This document shows, piece by piece, positions 42,298-51,366 of a stretch of DNA of 64,000 nt (positions are counted from its first letter, which is position 1; each line of letters opens with the position of its first letter). The translations under genes and the position numbers were made by a program. Below the pieces are notes generated by a model. The model was given only the letters and a program-made list of their open reading frames with translations. It was not told the DNA's origin and did not search any database. This stretch comes from Allobosea sp. Root483D1 (lineage in GTDB: Bacteria > Pseudomonadota > Alphaproteobacteria > Rhizobiales > Beijerinckiaceae): assembly GCF_001429505.1 (NCBI RefSeq), contig NZ_LMJW01000003.1:69139-133138 (forward strand). Reading direction: 5' to 3'.

Positions 42298-43677
42298 ATG
42301 CTCCTTGCTTCACCCTGGCGGCCTCGCCTGGCCGAGTGCGAGGGCTCCCCCAGCGAGCGGCTGGCCGAGGCCCTGGCCCACGACATCGCTGACGGCTCCC
42401 TGCCGCAGGGCGCGCGCCTGCCGGCTCACCGCCCCCTCTCCTGGCAGCTCGGCATCGGCCTTGGCACGGTGACCAAGGCCTATTCCCAGCTCGAACGCCG
42501 CGGCCTCGTCCGCAGTGTCCGCGGCCGCGGCATGTTCGTCGCGGGCCAGTCGCAGGCGGCCAGCCGAATGGTTGACCTCAGCGTCAACCTGCCACCGCAA
42601 TTGCTGAGCGATCGCCTGCTTGCCGCCATTTTGGGCGATCTTGCGAAGCGGCTCGACGCCGACAGCTTCGGCACCTATGCCGCGCCGGCCGGCCGGCGCG
42701 AGCATCGCACGCTGCTCGCCCGCTGGCTCGCTCCGACCGGCATCGCTCCCGCTCCCGAGCGGCTGCTGATCTGCAACGGTGCCCAGCATGCGCTCGCCAT
42801 TGCGCTGGCGATCACCTGCGGCCCCGATACCGAATTGCTGACCGAGGCGCTGAGCTACCCCGGAGCGATCGCGCTGGCCCGCCGGCGTCGCTTGCGCTTG
42901 ACCGGGCTCGCCATCGACGATGAGGGCCTCCTCCCGCAGGCGCTCGACCAGGCTTTGCACGGGGCGGCCGCGGCGGGGCGGCGCGCCGTGCTCTACATCA
43001 CACCGACCCTGCACAACCCGACGACGGCGACGATGGGCGAAGCGCGCCGCCGCGAGATCGCGAAGCTCTGCCGCGCATACGACGCCCTGATCATCGAGGA
43101 CGACATCCATGCCGCCTTGGCCGAGCCGGGCACGATCGCGATCGCCGCGCTCGCGCCGGAGCGGACGCTGCATGTCTCGGGCTTGTCGAAAGTGCTGAGC
43201 CCGGGCCTGCGCATCGGCTCCCTCATCGTCCCCGAGCCGTGGCTGGAAGCAGCCCTCTCCGAGCTGGCCGCGACTTGCACCACGGCGTCCCTGCTGCCCT
43301 GCCTCATCATGGAGCGCTGGCTCTCCGACGGCACCGCCGCCTCGGTCGCCCGGTCGATCCGCGACGAGGCGAGCCGCCGCGTCGCGATGGCGCGCGCGCT
43401 CTTGCCGCCCGGAATCGCCATGAGTTCTGGCGGCGGTTTCCATGTCTGGCTGCCGATGGCGCCGGAACGAGCGCGGGCCCTGCCGGCCCGCGCCGCCGCT
43501 TCCGGCATCCTGCTGCCGGCTCCGGAGATCTTCCTGGCCGATGCCAAGGCGCCGTCCTGGGGCATGCGGCTCAGCCTGGGCGGCCCGAAAATCGACAGGC
43601 TGCAGGATGCACTGGCGAGCCTGCGCGCCTTGCTTCTCGACGGTGGCGGCGGCAACGGGGCCCGGGCGATGCCGTGA
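42298..43677 (+). CDS. MocR-type GntR/aminotransferase regulator
   Basis: ATG 42298 has GAGGTG just before it and avoids the repeat in which the alternative GTG 42277 lies; 459 residues. Residues about 15-85 are a GntR winged helix (LPAHRPLSWQLGIGLGTVTKAYSQLERRGLVRS). The rest is a PLP aminotransferase fold (NLPPQLLSDRLL.., TPTLHNPTTATM, and SGLSKVLSPGLRIGSL with the PLP Lys). MocR proteins use PLP with an amino acid or amine as the signal. The divergent LysE exporter is the natural target. Confidence 0.94.
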   Translation: MLLASPWRPRLAECEGSPSERLAEALAHDIADGSLPQGARLPAHRPLSWQLGIGLGTVTKAYSQLERRGLVRSVRGRGMFVAGQSQAASRMVDLSVNLPPQLLSDRLLAAILGDLAKRLDADSFGTYAAPAGRREHRTLLARWLAPTGIAPAPERLLICNGAQHALAIALAITCGPDTELLTEALSYPGAIALARRRRLRLTGLAIDDEGLLPQALDQALHGAAAAGRRAVLYITPTLHNPTTATMGEARRREIAKLCRAYDALIIEDDIHAALAEPGTIAIAALAPERTLHVSGLSKVLSPGLRIGSLIVPEPWLEAALSELAATCTTASLLPCLIMERWLSDGTAASVARSIRDEASRRVAMARALLPPGIAMSSGGGFHVWLPMAPERARALPARAAASGILLPAPEIFLADAKAPSWGMRLSLGGPKIDRLQDALASLRALLLDGGGGNGARAMP

Positions 43678-43795
43678 CCAGCACGGCGGTGCACAAAACT
43701 CCAGCCGCATGCTGTGAATGCCGCAATGGACTTCACCCGCAGCGCCGCTTAAGCGGGAAACAAGACCTTTAAAGACCGCGCCCGGGAGGCTCTTG

Positions 43796-45325
43796 ATGAA
43801 GGACATCCTCGAACAGCTCGAAGACCGGCGCACGGGCGCCCGCCTCGGCGGCGGCGAGCGGCGCATCGAGGCGCAGCACAAGCGCGGCAAGCTGACCGCC
43901 CGCGAGCGCATCGAGCTCCTGCTCGACAAGGACTCCTTCGAGGAGTTCGACATGTTCGTGCAGCACCGCGCCGTCGATTTCGGCATGGACAAGGCCGAGA
44001 AGATCCCCGGCGACGGCGTCGTCACCGGCTGGGGCACGGTCAATGGCCGCACCGTCTTCGTCTTCTCCAAGGACTTCACCGTCTTCGGCGGCTCACTCTC
44101 CGAGACGCACGCGCAGAAGATCATCAAGATCCAGGACATGGCGCTGAAGATGCGCGCCCCTATCGTCGGCCTGTTCGACGCCGGCGGAGCCCGCATCCAG
44201 GAGGGCGTCGCGGCGCTCGGCGGCTATGGCGAGGTCTTCAAGCGGAACGTCCAGGCCTCCGGCGTCATCCCGCAGATCTCGGTGATCATGGGCCCCTGCG
44301 CCGGTGGCGACGTCTATTCGCCGGCGATGACCGACTTCATCTTCATGGTCCGCGACACCAGCTACATGTTCGTCACCGGCCCGGAGGTGGTGAAGACCGT
44401 CACCAATGAGACCGTGACCTCCGAGGAACTCGGCGGCGCCAAGGTCCATACCAGCAAGTCCTCGGTGGCCGACGGCTCCTTCGAGAACGATGTCGAGGCG
44501 CTGCTGCAGGTCCGCCGCCTGATCGATTTCCTGCCGGCCAACAACACCGTCGGCGTGCCGGAATGGCCGAGCTTCGACGTGCCCGACCGCGTCGACATGA
44601 GCCTGGACACGCTGGTCCCCGACAATCCGAACAAGCCCTACGACATCAAGGAATTGATCCTGAAGGTCGTCGATGAGGGCGATTTCTTCGAGATCCAGCA
44701 GGCCTACGCCGGCAACATCGTCACCGGCTTCGCCCGCATCGAGGGCCGCACCGTCGGCATCGTCGCCAACCAGCCGATGGTGCTGGCCGGCGTGCTCGAT
44801 TCCGACGCCAGCCGCAAGGGCGCCCGCTTCGTGCGCTATTGCGATGCCTTCGAGATCCCGATCGTCACTTTGGTCGACGTTCCCGGCTTCCTGCCGGGCA
44901 CGGCGCAGGAATATGGCGGCCTGATCAAGCACGGCGCCAAGCTGCTCTTCGCCTATAGCGAATGCACGGTGCCGCTGGTCACGATCATCACGCGCAAGGC
45001 TTTCGGCGGCGCCTATGACGTGATGGCCTCCAAGCATATCGGCGCCGACGTCAACTATGCCTGGCCGACGGCGCAGATCGCGGTGATGGGCGCCAAGGGC
45101 GCAGTCGAGATCATCTTTAGGGGCGGCGACGCCGAGACCATCGCGCGCCAGACCAAGGAATACGAAGACCGCTTCATGTCCCCCTTCGTCGCGGCCGAGC
45201 GTGGCTATGTCGACGAGGTGATCATGCCGCATTCGACGCGCCGCCGGGTCGCCCGTGCGCTGGCGATGCTGCGCACCAAGAGCGTCGAGCGGCCCTGGCG
45301 CAAGCACGACAACATTCCGCTCTGA
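43796..45325 (+). CDS. pccB: Propionyl-CoA carboxylase beta subunit (acyl-CoA carboxyltransferase)
   Basis: From ATG 43796 (GGGAGG upstream), 509 residues. Transfers CO2 from biotin to propionyl-CoA. Motifs: [30 protein letters not shown] near residue 28, the crotonase-like core [21 protein letters not shown] near 165, [23 protein letters not shown] near 365, and the final [14 protein letters not shown]. The alpha subunit pccA is not in the window. The length fits PccB; an acetyl- or methylcrotonyl-type carboxylase is less likely given the end motif. Confidence 0.94.
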   Translation: MKDILEQLEDRRTGARLGGGERRIEAQHKRGKLTARERIELLLDKDSFEEFDMFVQHRAVDFGMDKAEKIPGDGVVTGWGTVNGRTVFVFSKDFTVFGGSLSETHAQKIIKIQDMALKMRAPIVGLFDAGGARIQEGVAALGGYGEVFKRNVQASGVIPQISVIMGPCAGGDVYSPAMTDFIFMVRDTSYMFVTGPEVVKTVTNETVTSEELGGAKVHTSKSSVADGSFENDVEALLQVRRLIDFLPANNTVGVPEWPSFDVPDRVDMSLDTLVPDNPNKPYDIKELILKVVDEGDFFEIQQAYAGNIVTGFARIEGRTVGIVANQPMVLAGVLDSDASRKGARFVRYCDAFEIPIVTLVDVPGFLPGTAQEYGGLIKHGAKLLFAYSECTVPLVTIITRKAFGGAYDVMASKHIGADVNYAWPTAQIAVMGAKGAVEIIFRGGDAETIARQTKEYEDRFMSPFVAAERGYVDEVIMPHSTRRRVARALAMLRTKSVERPWRKHDNIPL

Positions 45326-45338
45326 GCCGTGCCTCGAC

Positions 45339-45366
45339 GCCGGGGCTGTTTCACATCAGCCCCGGC
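45339..45366. terminator. Hairpin shared by pccB and the convergent LysR gene
   Basis: GCCGGGGCTG (45339-45348) and CAGCCCCGGC (45357-45366) pair perfectly. The right arm codes for the last residues of the LysR protein, whose stop lies in the loop. It can terminate pccB; the other direction is less clear. Confidence 0.55.
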
Positions 45367-46250
45367 AGCTCCGCCGCCAGCGCGTCGATGGCGACGCGGA
45401 TTTTCGGCGGGAGATGCGGCGTCTGCAGCCAGAGCGCATGCACGTCATAGGGCAGCCGCCCCTCGCCGGGCAGCAGCTCGACCAACTCTCCGGCCTTGAG
45501 GCGCTCGCGCACCAGCCAGGACGGCAGCCAGACCAGGCCCATGCCGAGCACGGCCGCATCGGCGATCGCCTCGAGATCGTCGAGCCGCAGGCGATGACGC
45601 GGCATGATCTCGGCCGGCGGCCCACCCTCGCGCGGGAACACCCAGGGGCGCACGCGGCCTGAGCGGCGATAGACCCCCGCGTCATGATCAGCGAGATCGG
45701 CGAGCTGCACCGGCGTCCCACAGCGTTCAAGATAGGACGGCGCGGCGCAGACGATCATGTGCTGACGCGCGACGCGGCGCGTCACGAGGTTCGCCGCATC
45801 GTGCAGCTCGCCGGTCCGGATGGCGAGGTCGTGCCCGCCTTCGGCGAGGTCGACGAAGCCGTCGCCGAAGGCGAGGTCGAGCTCAAGCTGCGGATGGCGG
45901 CGCGCGAGACCCAGCAAGATCGGCATGACGCAACGCCGACCGAACAGAACCGGCAGCGCCACCCGGAGCTTGCCGCGCGGCTCGCCTAACTGGTCGGCGG
46001 CGAGCGCATCCGCCGCCTCGGCTTCGGCGAGAACGGTCTTGCAACGCTCGTAATAGGCGCGGCCGAACTCGGTCAGGCTCTGCCGGCGCGTCGTGCGGTT
46101 GAGCAGGCGCACCCCAAGGCGCTCCTCCAGGAAGCGGACATGCTTGCCGACCATGGGCGCGGAGAGGTCGAGCGCCGCTGAGGCCGCCGCGAAGGAGCCG
46201 AGATCGACCGCCCGGACGAAAACGGTCATGCTGGTGAGGCGGTCCATCAT
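45351..46250 (-). CDS. LysR-family transcriptional regulator
   Basis: 299 residues starting MMDRLTSMTVFVRAVDLGSFAAASAALDLSAPMVGKHVRFLEERLGVRLLNRTTRRQSLT, a complete LTTR DNA-binding domain. The ligand half (about 90-299) is the substrate-binding-protein fold, with VLGMGLVWLPSWLVRERLKAGELV near 240. It is divergent from the alcohol dehydrogenase-like gene and is likely to regulate it. Confidence 0.94.
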   Translation of the reverse strand: MMDRLTSMTVFVRAVDLGSFAAASAALDLSAPMVGKHVRFLEERLGVRLLNRTTRRQSLTEFGRAYYERCKTVLAEAEAADALAADQLGEPRGKLRVALPVLFGRRCVMPILLGLARRHPQLELDLAFGDGFVDLAEGGHDLAIRTGELHDAANLVTRRVARQHMIVCAAPSYLERCGTPVQLADLADHDAGVYRRSGRVRPWVFPREGGPPAEIMPRHRLRLDDLEAIADAAVLGMGLVWLPSWLVRERLKAGELVELLPGEGRLPYDVHALWLQTPHLPPKIRVAIDALAAELPGLM

Positions 46251-46344
46251 TCGAAATCAGAAGTTCCGATTATCGATCATGGGGCGCAATTTATCGCAGG
46301 ATAGCGCGCTGCCATAGCTCATTCATTCGCTCTGTTTTGGAGTC

Positions 46345-47340
46345 ATGAGCATGGCCCGCATGATCCGCTTCCACCGCCATGGCGGCCCAGAAGTCCTGTC
46401 CATCGAGGAGATCGACGTTCCCCCGCCCGGCCCCGGCGAGGTCCGGATCCGGACCAGGGCCCTTGGTCTCAACCGGGCCGAAGCCCTGTTACGCTCAGGA
46501 GCCTACATCGAGCGGGCACAATTTCCGTCCGGCATCGGCCTCGAAGCCGCCGGCCTGATCGAGAGCGTCGGCGACAGCGTCAACGGTCTCTCGCCCGGCG
46601 ATGCCGTCAGCCTGGTGCCGCCGCGCTCGATGCTGCGCTGGCCGGTGCATGGCGAGCTCGTCACCGTCCCGGCCGAACTGGCGATCAGGCACCCGCCGAC
46701 ACTGGGCTGGGAGGCGGCCGCAGCGAGCTGGATGCAGTACCTGACCGCTTATGGCGCGCTGATCGAGATCGCCCGGCTCAGGCAAGGCGAGCATGTGGTG
46801 ATCACAGCGGCATCGAGCAGCGTCGGCCTCGCCGCGATCCAGATCGCCAACCGAATCGGCGCGATCCCGATCGCGGTGACGCGGACTTCGCGCAAGGCGC
46901 AGATGCTGAGAGAGGCCGGCGCCACCCATGTCATCGCCTCGGCCGAGGAGGATTTAGAAGCACGGCTAAAGGAGATCGCCGGTGAGGATAGCATCCGAGT
47001 CATCCTCGACGCCGTCGGCGGCCCGGCATTCCTGCCACTGACCGCCGCTATGGCACGCGGCGGTATCCTCATCAACTATGGCGGCCAGAGCTCCGAGACG
47101 ACGCCCTTCCCGCTCTTCAACGTCCTGAGCAAGAGCCTGACGCTGCGCGGCTACCTCGTCCACGAGATCACCGGCGATCCCGAACGTCTCGCCACCGCCA
47201 AGGCCTTCATCCTCGACGGGCTGACCGACGGCTCCCTGAAGCCGGTCATCGCCCGCTGCTTCCCGTTCGAGGAGATCGCCGCGGCACATCGCTACCTCGA
47301 ATCGAACGAGCAATTCGGCAAGGTCGTGGTGACGCTCTGA
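46345..47340 (+). CDS. Zinc-independent quinone oxidoreductase/alcohol dehydrogenase (MDR superfamily)
   Basis: 331 residues. MIRFHRHGGPEVLSIEEIDVPPPGPGEVRIRTRALGLNRAEALLRSG opens the GroES-like domain in quinone-reductase style, without the catalytic zinc Cys-His. The NADPH Rossmann site is VITAASSSVGLAAIQIANRIGAIPIAVTRTSRKAQML near residue 155. The end LESNEQFGKVVVTL is typical. Substrate unknown. Its divergent partner is the LysR gene, with about 95 bases between them. Confidence 0.92.
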   Translation: MSMARMIRFHRHGGPEVLSIEEIDVPPPGPGEVRIRTRALGLNRAEALLRSGAYIERAQFPSGIGLEAAGLIESVGDSVNGLSPGDAVSLVPPRSMLRWPVHGELVTVPAELAIRHPPTLGWEAAAASWMQYLTAYGALIEIARLRQGEHVVITAASSSVGLAAIQIANRIGAIPIAVTRTSRKAQMLREAGATHVIASAEEDLEARLKEIAGEDSIRVILDAVGGPAFLPLTAAMARGGILINYGGQSSETTPFPLFNVLSKSLTLRGYLVHEITGDPERLATAKAFILDGLTDGSLKPVIARCFPFEEIAAAHRYLESNEQFGKVVVTL

Positions 47341-47562
47341 TATCTCGCGGCGGGCCCGACGCTACGGCGCCCGGCTCAGCCGCGAAATGCCTCCCGCCTG
47401 GAGGCCGACCGGACAATCAGCGTGCCAGCCGCGAGGCCGTCAAAGTACTGTTTAGAGCAATTATCAACTAATACGTATTGCGACGACACAACCACAGCAT
47501 GGTTGCACGTTTTGACGGCCCGACTATTGAACGTGGCGCATCTGCATTAAGCAACGGCTCCA

Positions 47563-48327
47563 TTGCCCCGTTTCACGACCATCACCGTCTTTGCCATCAC
47601 GCTCGCCCTGTGGTGGCTCGCCAGTCGCTCCGGCTGGGTCAGCGCCTTCCTGCTGCCGGCGCCCGCCACGGTTGCGGAGACGCTGGGCGAGCTGATCGCG
47701 TCGGGCGAATTGCTGCGCCACACGCTCGTCAGCCTCAGGCGCGTGGCGCTCGGCTATGTGCTCGCCATCGCCTTCGCCGTGCCGCTCGCTTTGCTCTTCG
47801 TCCTGAGCCGCAGGCTGCGCGACATGTTCGAGCCGCTGCTCGAATTCCTGCGCCAGATCCCGCCACTGGCCCTGATGCCGCTGCTGATGCTCTGGCTCGG
47901 CATCGGCGAGACCCAGAAGGTCGGGATCATCATCCTCTCCTGCTTCTTCCCGATCTTCCTCGGCGTGCGCGGCGGCTTCGATTCGGTCGATCGCAAGCTG
48001 ATCGATGTCGGTACGGTCTGCGGCTTCTCGCGCTCGCAGGTCATGCTGCGCATCGTGCTGCCCTCGGCCCTGCCGGCGATCGTCGTCGGCCTCAGGATCG
48101 GGCTCGGCTATAGTTGGCGCGCGCTGGTCGGCGCCGAGCTGATCGCCTCCTCGGCCGGGCTCGGCTACATGATCGTCGACGCCGAGAACCTGGCGCGCAC
48201 CGATATCGTGCTGGCCGGCATCCTGGTGATCGGCGTGCTCGGCCTCCTCGCCGACCATCTGCTGCGGCTCGCCATCCGTCGCAGCGCACCCTGGCTCGCC
48301 GGCGATCTGGAGATGGCCCGTGCTTGA
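47563..48327 (+). CDS. ABC transporter permease (SsuC/TauC type)
   Basis: The frame is closed by a stop at 47548, so TTG 47563 is the only credible start; 254 residues. LPAPATVAETLGELIASGELLRHTLVSLRRVALGY is the start of the nitrate/sulfonate/taurine permease family. The coupling loop is KLIDVGTVCGFSRSQVMLRIVLPSALPAIVVGLRIGLGYSWRALVGAEL. Six membrane helices. It overlaps the ATPase start by eight bases. The region upstream (47440-47560) is AT-rich and may contain the promoter. Confidence 0.93.
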   Translation: MPRFTTITVFAITLALWWLASRSGWVSAFLLPAPATVAETLGELIASGELLRHTLVSLRRVALGYVLAIAFAVPLALLFVLSRRLRDMFEPLLEFLRQIPPLALMPLLMLWLGIGETQKVGIIILSCFFPIFLGVRGGFDSVDRKLIDVGTVCGFSRSQVMLRIVLPSALPAIVVGLRIGLGYSWRALVGAELIASSAGLGYMIVDAENLARTDIVLAGILVIGVLGLLADHLLRLAIRRSAPWLAGDLEMARA

Positions 48328-49057
48328 GCTCTCCGGCATCGGCCGGCGCTACCGCGTCGGCGCCGAGGACGTCATCGCGCTCGCCGATGTCGACATCGCC
48401 TTTCCGTCCGGCTCGTTGACCACGCTGGTCGGGCGCAGCGGCTGCGGCAAGACGACCTTGCTGCGCATCCTCGCCGGGCTCGAGCAGCCAAGCGAAGGCG
48501 AGATCCGGCGCAGCGATGGCAGGCCAGCCCGCATCGGCGTCGTCTTCCAGGAAGCGAGGTTGATGCCCTGGCTCGATGTCTCCGCCAATGTCGGCTTCGG
48601 CCTGCGCGGCCGGGTTCCGCGCGCCACGGCACAAGAGCGCTGCGCCGCTGCGATCGGGCTCGTCGGCCTCTCGGCCTTCGCCGCCGCGATGCCGGCCCAG
48701 CTTTCCGGCGGCATGGCCCAGCGCGTCGCGATCGCGCGTGCGCTCGTCCAGGAGCCCGACTTGCTGCTGCTCGACGAGCCCTTCGCCGCGCTCGACGCCT
48801 TCACCCGTCGCGCCATGCAGAACGAGCTCGTCGCGATCTGGCAGCGCCGCCGCCCGACCATCGTCTTCGTCACCCATGACGTCGAGGAGGCCGTGCTGCT
48901 TGGCGAGCGGGCGCTCGAAATGCAGGCCGGCCGCATCGTCGGCCGCGAGGAGATCGCCCTGCCCTATCCGCGCGATCCGACCGACCCGGACGTCAATCTC
49001 CATCGCCGGCGCATCCTCGCCCGGCTGATGGCGACGCCCGCGCCTGTCCCGGACTGA
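48320..49057 (+). CDS. ABC transporter ATP-binding protein (SsuB/TauB type)
   Basis: 245 residues from GTG 48320, overlapping the permease end. Walker A GRSGCGKTT near residue 38, the Q-loop GVVFQEARLMPWLDVSANV, signature AQLSGGMAQRVAIARAL and Walker B LLLLDEPFAALD are intact. The LMPWLxVxxNV stretch is characteristic of the nitrate/sulfonate/taurine subfamily. Confidence 0.95.
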   Translation: MLELSGIGRRYRVGAEDVIALADVDIAFPSGSLTTLVGRSGCGKTTLLRILAGLEQPSEGEIRRSDGRPARIGVVFQEARLMPWLDVSANVGFGLRGRVPRATAQERCAAAIGLVGLSAFAAAMPAQLSGGMAQRVAIARALVQEPDLLLLDEPFAALDAFTRRAMQNELVAIWQRRRPTIVFVTHDVEEAVLLGERALEMQAGRIVGREEIALPYPRDPTDPDVNLHRRRILARLMATPAPVPD

Positions 49058-49080
49058 ATTCGTTTTCCAAGGAGACCATC

Positions 49081-50052
49081 ATGAAGAAGCCCCTCGCCTG
49101 TCTCGGCCTAGCGCTCGCACTGCTGCTGCCCTCGGTCCATGCCCAGGCCCAGACCGCCGAGAAACCGAAGACGGTGCGCATCACCTATGTCACCGCGCCC
49201 TTCAACGTCCCCTCGATCGTGATGCGCGAGAAGGGCTTCCTCGACGAGGCCTTCGCAGCTCACGGCATCAAGGTGGAGAACCCCGTCATCACCTCCGGCG
49301 CCCAGCAGACCCAGGCGATCGCCGCCGGCGAAGTCGACATCGCCAGCGTGCTCGGCGGCACCTCGGCGATCCTGGCGGCAGCGAACGGCGTGCCGCTCAA
49401 GGTCGTCGCGGCCTATGCCCGCTCGCCAAAGGCTTATTTCCTGATGACCCGCGCCGACGGCCCGGCCAAGCTCGCCGACCTCAAGGGCAAGAAGATCGCC
49501 GGCCCCAAGGGCACGGTGCTGAACCAGCTCCTCGTCGCAGCGCTCGCCTCGCAAAAGCTGAAGCTGAGCGATGTCGAGTACATCAACATGGACCTGCCGG
49601 CCGCCCGCGCCGCGCTGCTTGCCGGCCAGGTCGACGTCGCGACGCTTGCCGGCGCCAACGTCACCCAGGTCGAGAAGGCCGGCGGCCGCGCCCTGGCCAG
49701 CGGCGACGGCCTGATCAAGCCGACGACGGTGATCGGCGCGAGCACGGCCTTCGTCGAAAAGCATCCGGACCTGCTCGCCGCCTATTTCACCGCCCATCGC
49801 AAGGCGCTCGACTTCATGGCGAAGAACCCGGACGAAGCCCTGGCCATTGCCGCCAAGGACCAGAAAATCTCGGTCGAGGACGCCCGCGCCCAGCTGCCGC
49901 TTTACGACTTCAGCCCGGCGATGACCGAGGCCGACGTCGCCAACCTCACCGAGGACCAGGCGTTCATGATCGAGGCCGGCATGCTGCAGAAGGCCAAGGC
50001 GATCGATATCAAGGCGAGCCTCGTCGCGCCGTCCGCCTTCACGCTCAACTGA
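49081..50052 (+). CDS. ABC transporter substrate-binding protein (SsuA-like)
   Basis: 323 residues with an AAGGAG site upstream. The signal peptide runs to VHAQA near residue 23. The binding-protein fold shows VRITYVTAPFNVPSIVMREKGFLDEAFAAHGIKVE, the ALGVPLKVVAAYARS-like segment and DLKGKKIAGPKGTVLNQLLVAAL of the sulfonate/nitrate type. The ligand may be an aliphatic sulfonate or another small organic molecule; sequence alone does not decide. Confidence 0.92.
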   Translation: MKKPLACLGLALALLLPSVHAQAQTAEKPKTVRITYVTAPFNVPSIVMREKGFLDEAFAAHGIKVENPVITSGAQQTQAIAAGEVDIASVLGGTSAILAAANGVPLKVVAAYARSPKAYFLMTRADGPAKLADLKGKKIAGPKGTVLNQLLVAALASQKLKLSDVEYINMDLPAARAALLAGQVDVATLAGANVTQVEKAGGRALASGDGLIKPTTVIGASTAFVEKHPDLLAAYFTAHRKALDFMAKNPDEALAIAAKDQKISVEDARAQLPLYDFSPAMTEADVANLTEDQAFMIEAGMLQKAKAIDIKASLVAPSAFTLN

Positions 50053-50057
50053 GCCAC

Positions 50058-50091
50058 GCCGGGGCGCCCCCCACCTCGCGGGCTCCCCGGC
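50058..50091 (+). other. Intercistronic hairpin after the SsuA-like gene
   Basis: GCCGGGG (50058-50064) and CCCCGGC (50085-50091) pair perfectly with a GC-rich 20-base loop. No T-run. It may stabilise the binding-protein mRNA. Confidence 0.4.
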
Positions 50092-50108
50092 CAACCGGCA
50101 CCGAAACC

Positions 50109-51113
50109 ATGAAACTCTCGCTCCTCGATCCCCTCGTCGTGCCGAAAGGCTCGACCTCCGGCGGTGCCTTGCGCACGGCGATGGCCATGGCGAAAGAGGT
50201 CGAGCGGCTCGGCTTCGTCCGCTACTGGATCGTCGAGCATCACGACGTCGTCTTCGAGGCGAATCCTGCACCGGAGGTCTTCGCCGCGGCGCTGGCCGGC
50301 GCGACCTCGCAGATCCGCATCGGTGTCGGCGGCGTGCTGCTCAACCATTACAGCCCCTACAAAGTCGCCGAGACGCTGCGCACGCTGGCCGCGCTCTTTC
50401 CCGGCCGTATCGACGTCGGCATCGGCCGCGCCACGGCAGGCCCGCTCGCCGACCGGGCGCTGCGCCGCCTGCGCGGGGTCGAGCCTCCCGACGATCACGC
50501 CGAACATGTCGAGGAGTTGATCGGCTGGCTCGGTAACGATCTGCCGGCGACCTCGCCGTTCAGCTCCATCAGGATCATGCGCGACGAACCGGCGGGCCCA
50601 ATGCCCTGGATCCTCGCCGTCAGCGAGAGCAGCGCCCGGCGTGCCGCCGAACTCGGCCTCGGCCTCGCCTGCAGCGCTTTCCACCAGCCCGAGCAGGCTC
50701 CGCATTCCTATGCCGCCTACCAATCTGCCTTCCGGCCGTCACGCCATGCCGCCGGACTCGCCACCCCCCAGGCCTTCATCGCGGTGCGCACCATCATCGG
50801 CGAAACACAGGAAGAGGCCGCGCGCCTCGCCATGCCGGTCCGCGCCGTCTTCCGCCAGCGCCGCAAGCTCGAGCGGATCATGCTGGAGCGCCTGCCTGAG
50901 CTCGACGAGGCCGTCGCGATCATGGACGGGATGATAGCGGCCGACGAGAGCGACTGGCCGAACTTCATCGTCGGCACGCCAGAGCGCGTTGCCAGCAAGC
51001 TGCGCCACATGGCGGCAATCACCGGCGCCGACGAGTTCATGATCCAGGACTTCCTCGACGACCCGGCACTCCGGCTGCGCAATTACGAACTGCTGCTGCG
51101 CGAGCTGGACTGA
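50109..51113 (+). CDS. LLM-class flavin-dependent oxidoreductase (luciferase-like)
   Basis: 334 residues. MKLSLLDPLVVPKGSTSGGALRTAMAMAKEVERLGFVRYWIVEHH opens a TIM-barrel luciferase-like monooxygenase, followed by IRIGVGGVLLNHYSPYKVAETLRTLAALFPGRIDVGIGRA. It uses reduced FMN, supplied by a separate reductase. Next to the SsuABC-like transporter it could desulfonate the imported compound as SsuD does, but the sequence belongs to the broader MsnO8/YtmO-like group rather than SsuD itself. No flavin reductase (SsuE) is adjacent. Confidence 0.9.
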   Translation: MKLSLLDPLVVPKGSTSGGALRTAMAMAKEVERLGFVRYWIVEHHDVVFEANPAPEVFAAALAGATSQIRIGVGGVLLNHYSPYKVAETLRTLAALFPGRIDVGIGRATAGPLADRALRRLRGVEPPDDHAEHVEELIGWLGNDLPATSPFSSIRIMRDEPAGPMPWILAVSESSARRAAELGLGLACSAFHQPEQAPHSYAAYQSAFRPSRHAAGLATPQAFIAVRTIIGETQEEAARLAMPVRAVFRQRRKLERIMLERLPELDEAVAIMDGMIAADESDWPNFIVGTPERVASKLRHMAAITGADEFMIQDFLDDPALRLRNYELLLRELD

Positions 51114-51131
51114 GCGCTACGTGGACGATTT

Positions 51132-51180
51132 AGCCCTCATCCTGAGGAGCAGCCGAAAGCTTCTCCTCAGATGTCTGGCC
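51132..51180. repeat. Half copy of palindromic repeat family B
   Basis: AGCCCTCATCCTGAGGAG at 51132-51149 is identical to the left arm of the repeat at 36375. The copy then breaks off into CTCCTCAG at 51173 without the rest, so it is a decayed copy. Confidence 0.65.
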
Positions 51181-51230
51181 GCAAATGATGCGCAGGTTTC
51201 AAGAGCTTAGGCTTCAACACCCATCACGGT

Positions 51231-51335
51231 GTCATCCCGGACGGAGCGAAGCGGAGATCCGGGATCCATTCCGGAGCCTTCCCGATTGAGGTTCCGGAAT
51301 GGGTCCCGGGTCTCCCTCCGGTCGCCCGGGACGAC
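51231..51335. repeat. Palindromic intergenic repeat, family C
   Basis: GTCATCCCGGAC at the left end and GCCCGGGACGAC at the right end are inverted relatives. GGATCCATTCCGGA and TCCGGAATGGGTCC form the inner stem. One copy only in the window. It lies just before the convergent end of the fabF-like gene. Confidence 0.7.
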
Positions 51336-51366
51336 TCGCGCTTTTTTTGGGTACTGAAAATCTCTC

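Noticed and set aside
42310..44196. 628-residue minus-strand frame opposite the MocR and pccB genes
   Set aside because: Spans two clear plus-strand genes and has shadow-like composition; no recognisable motif.
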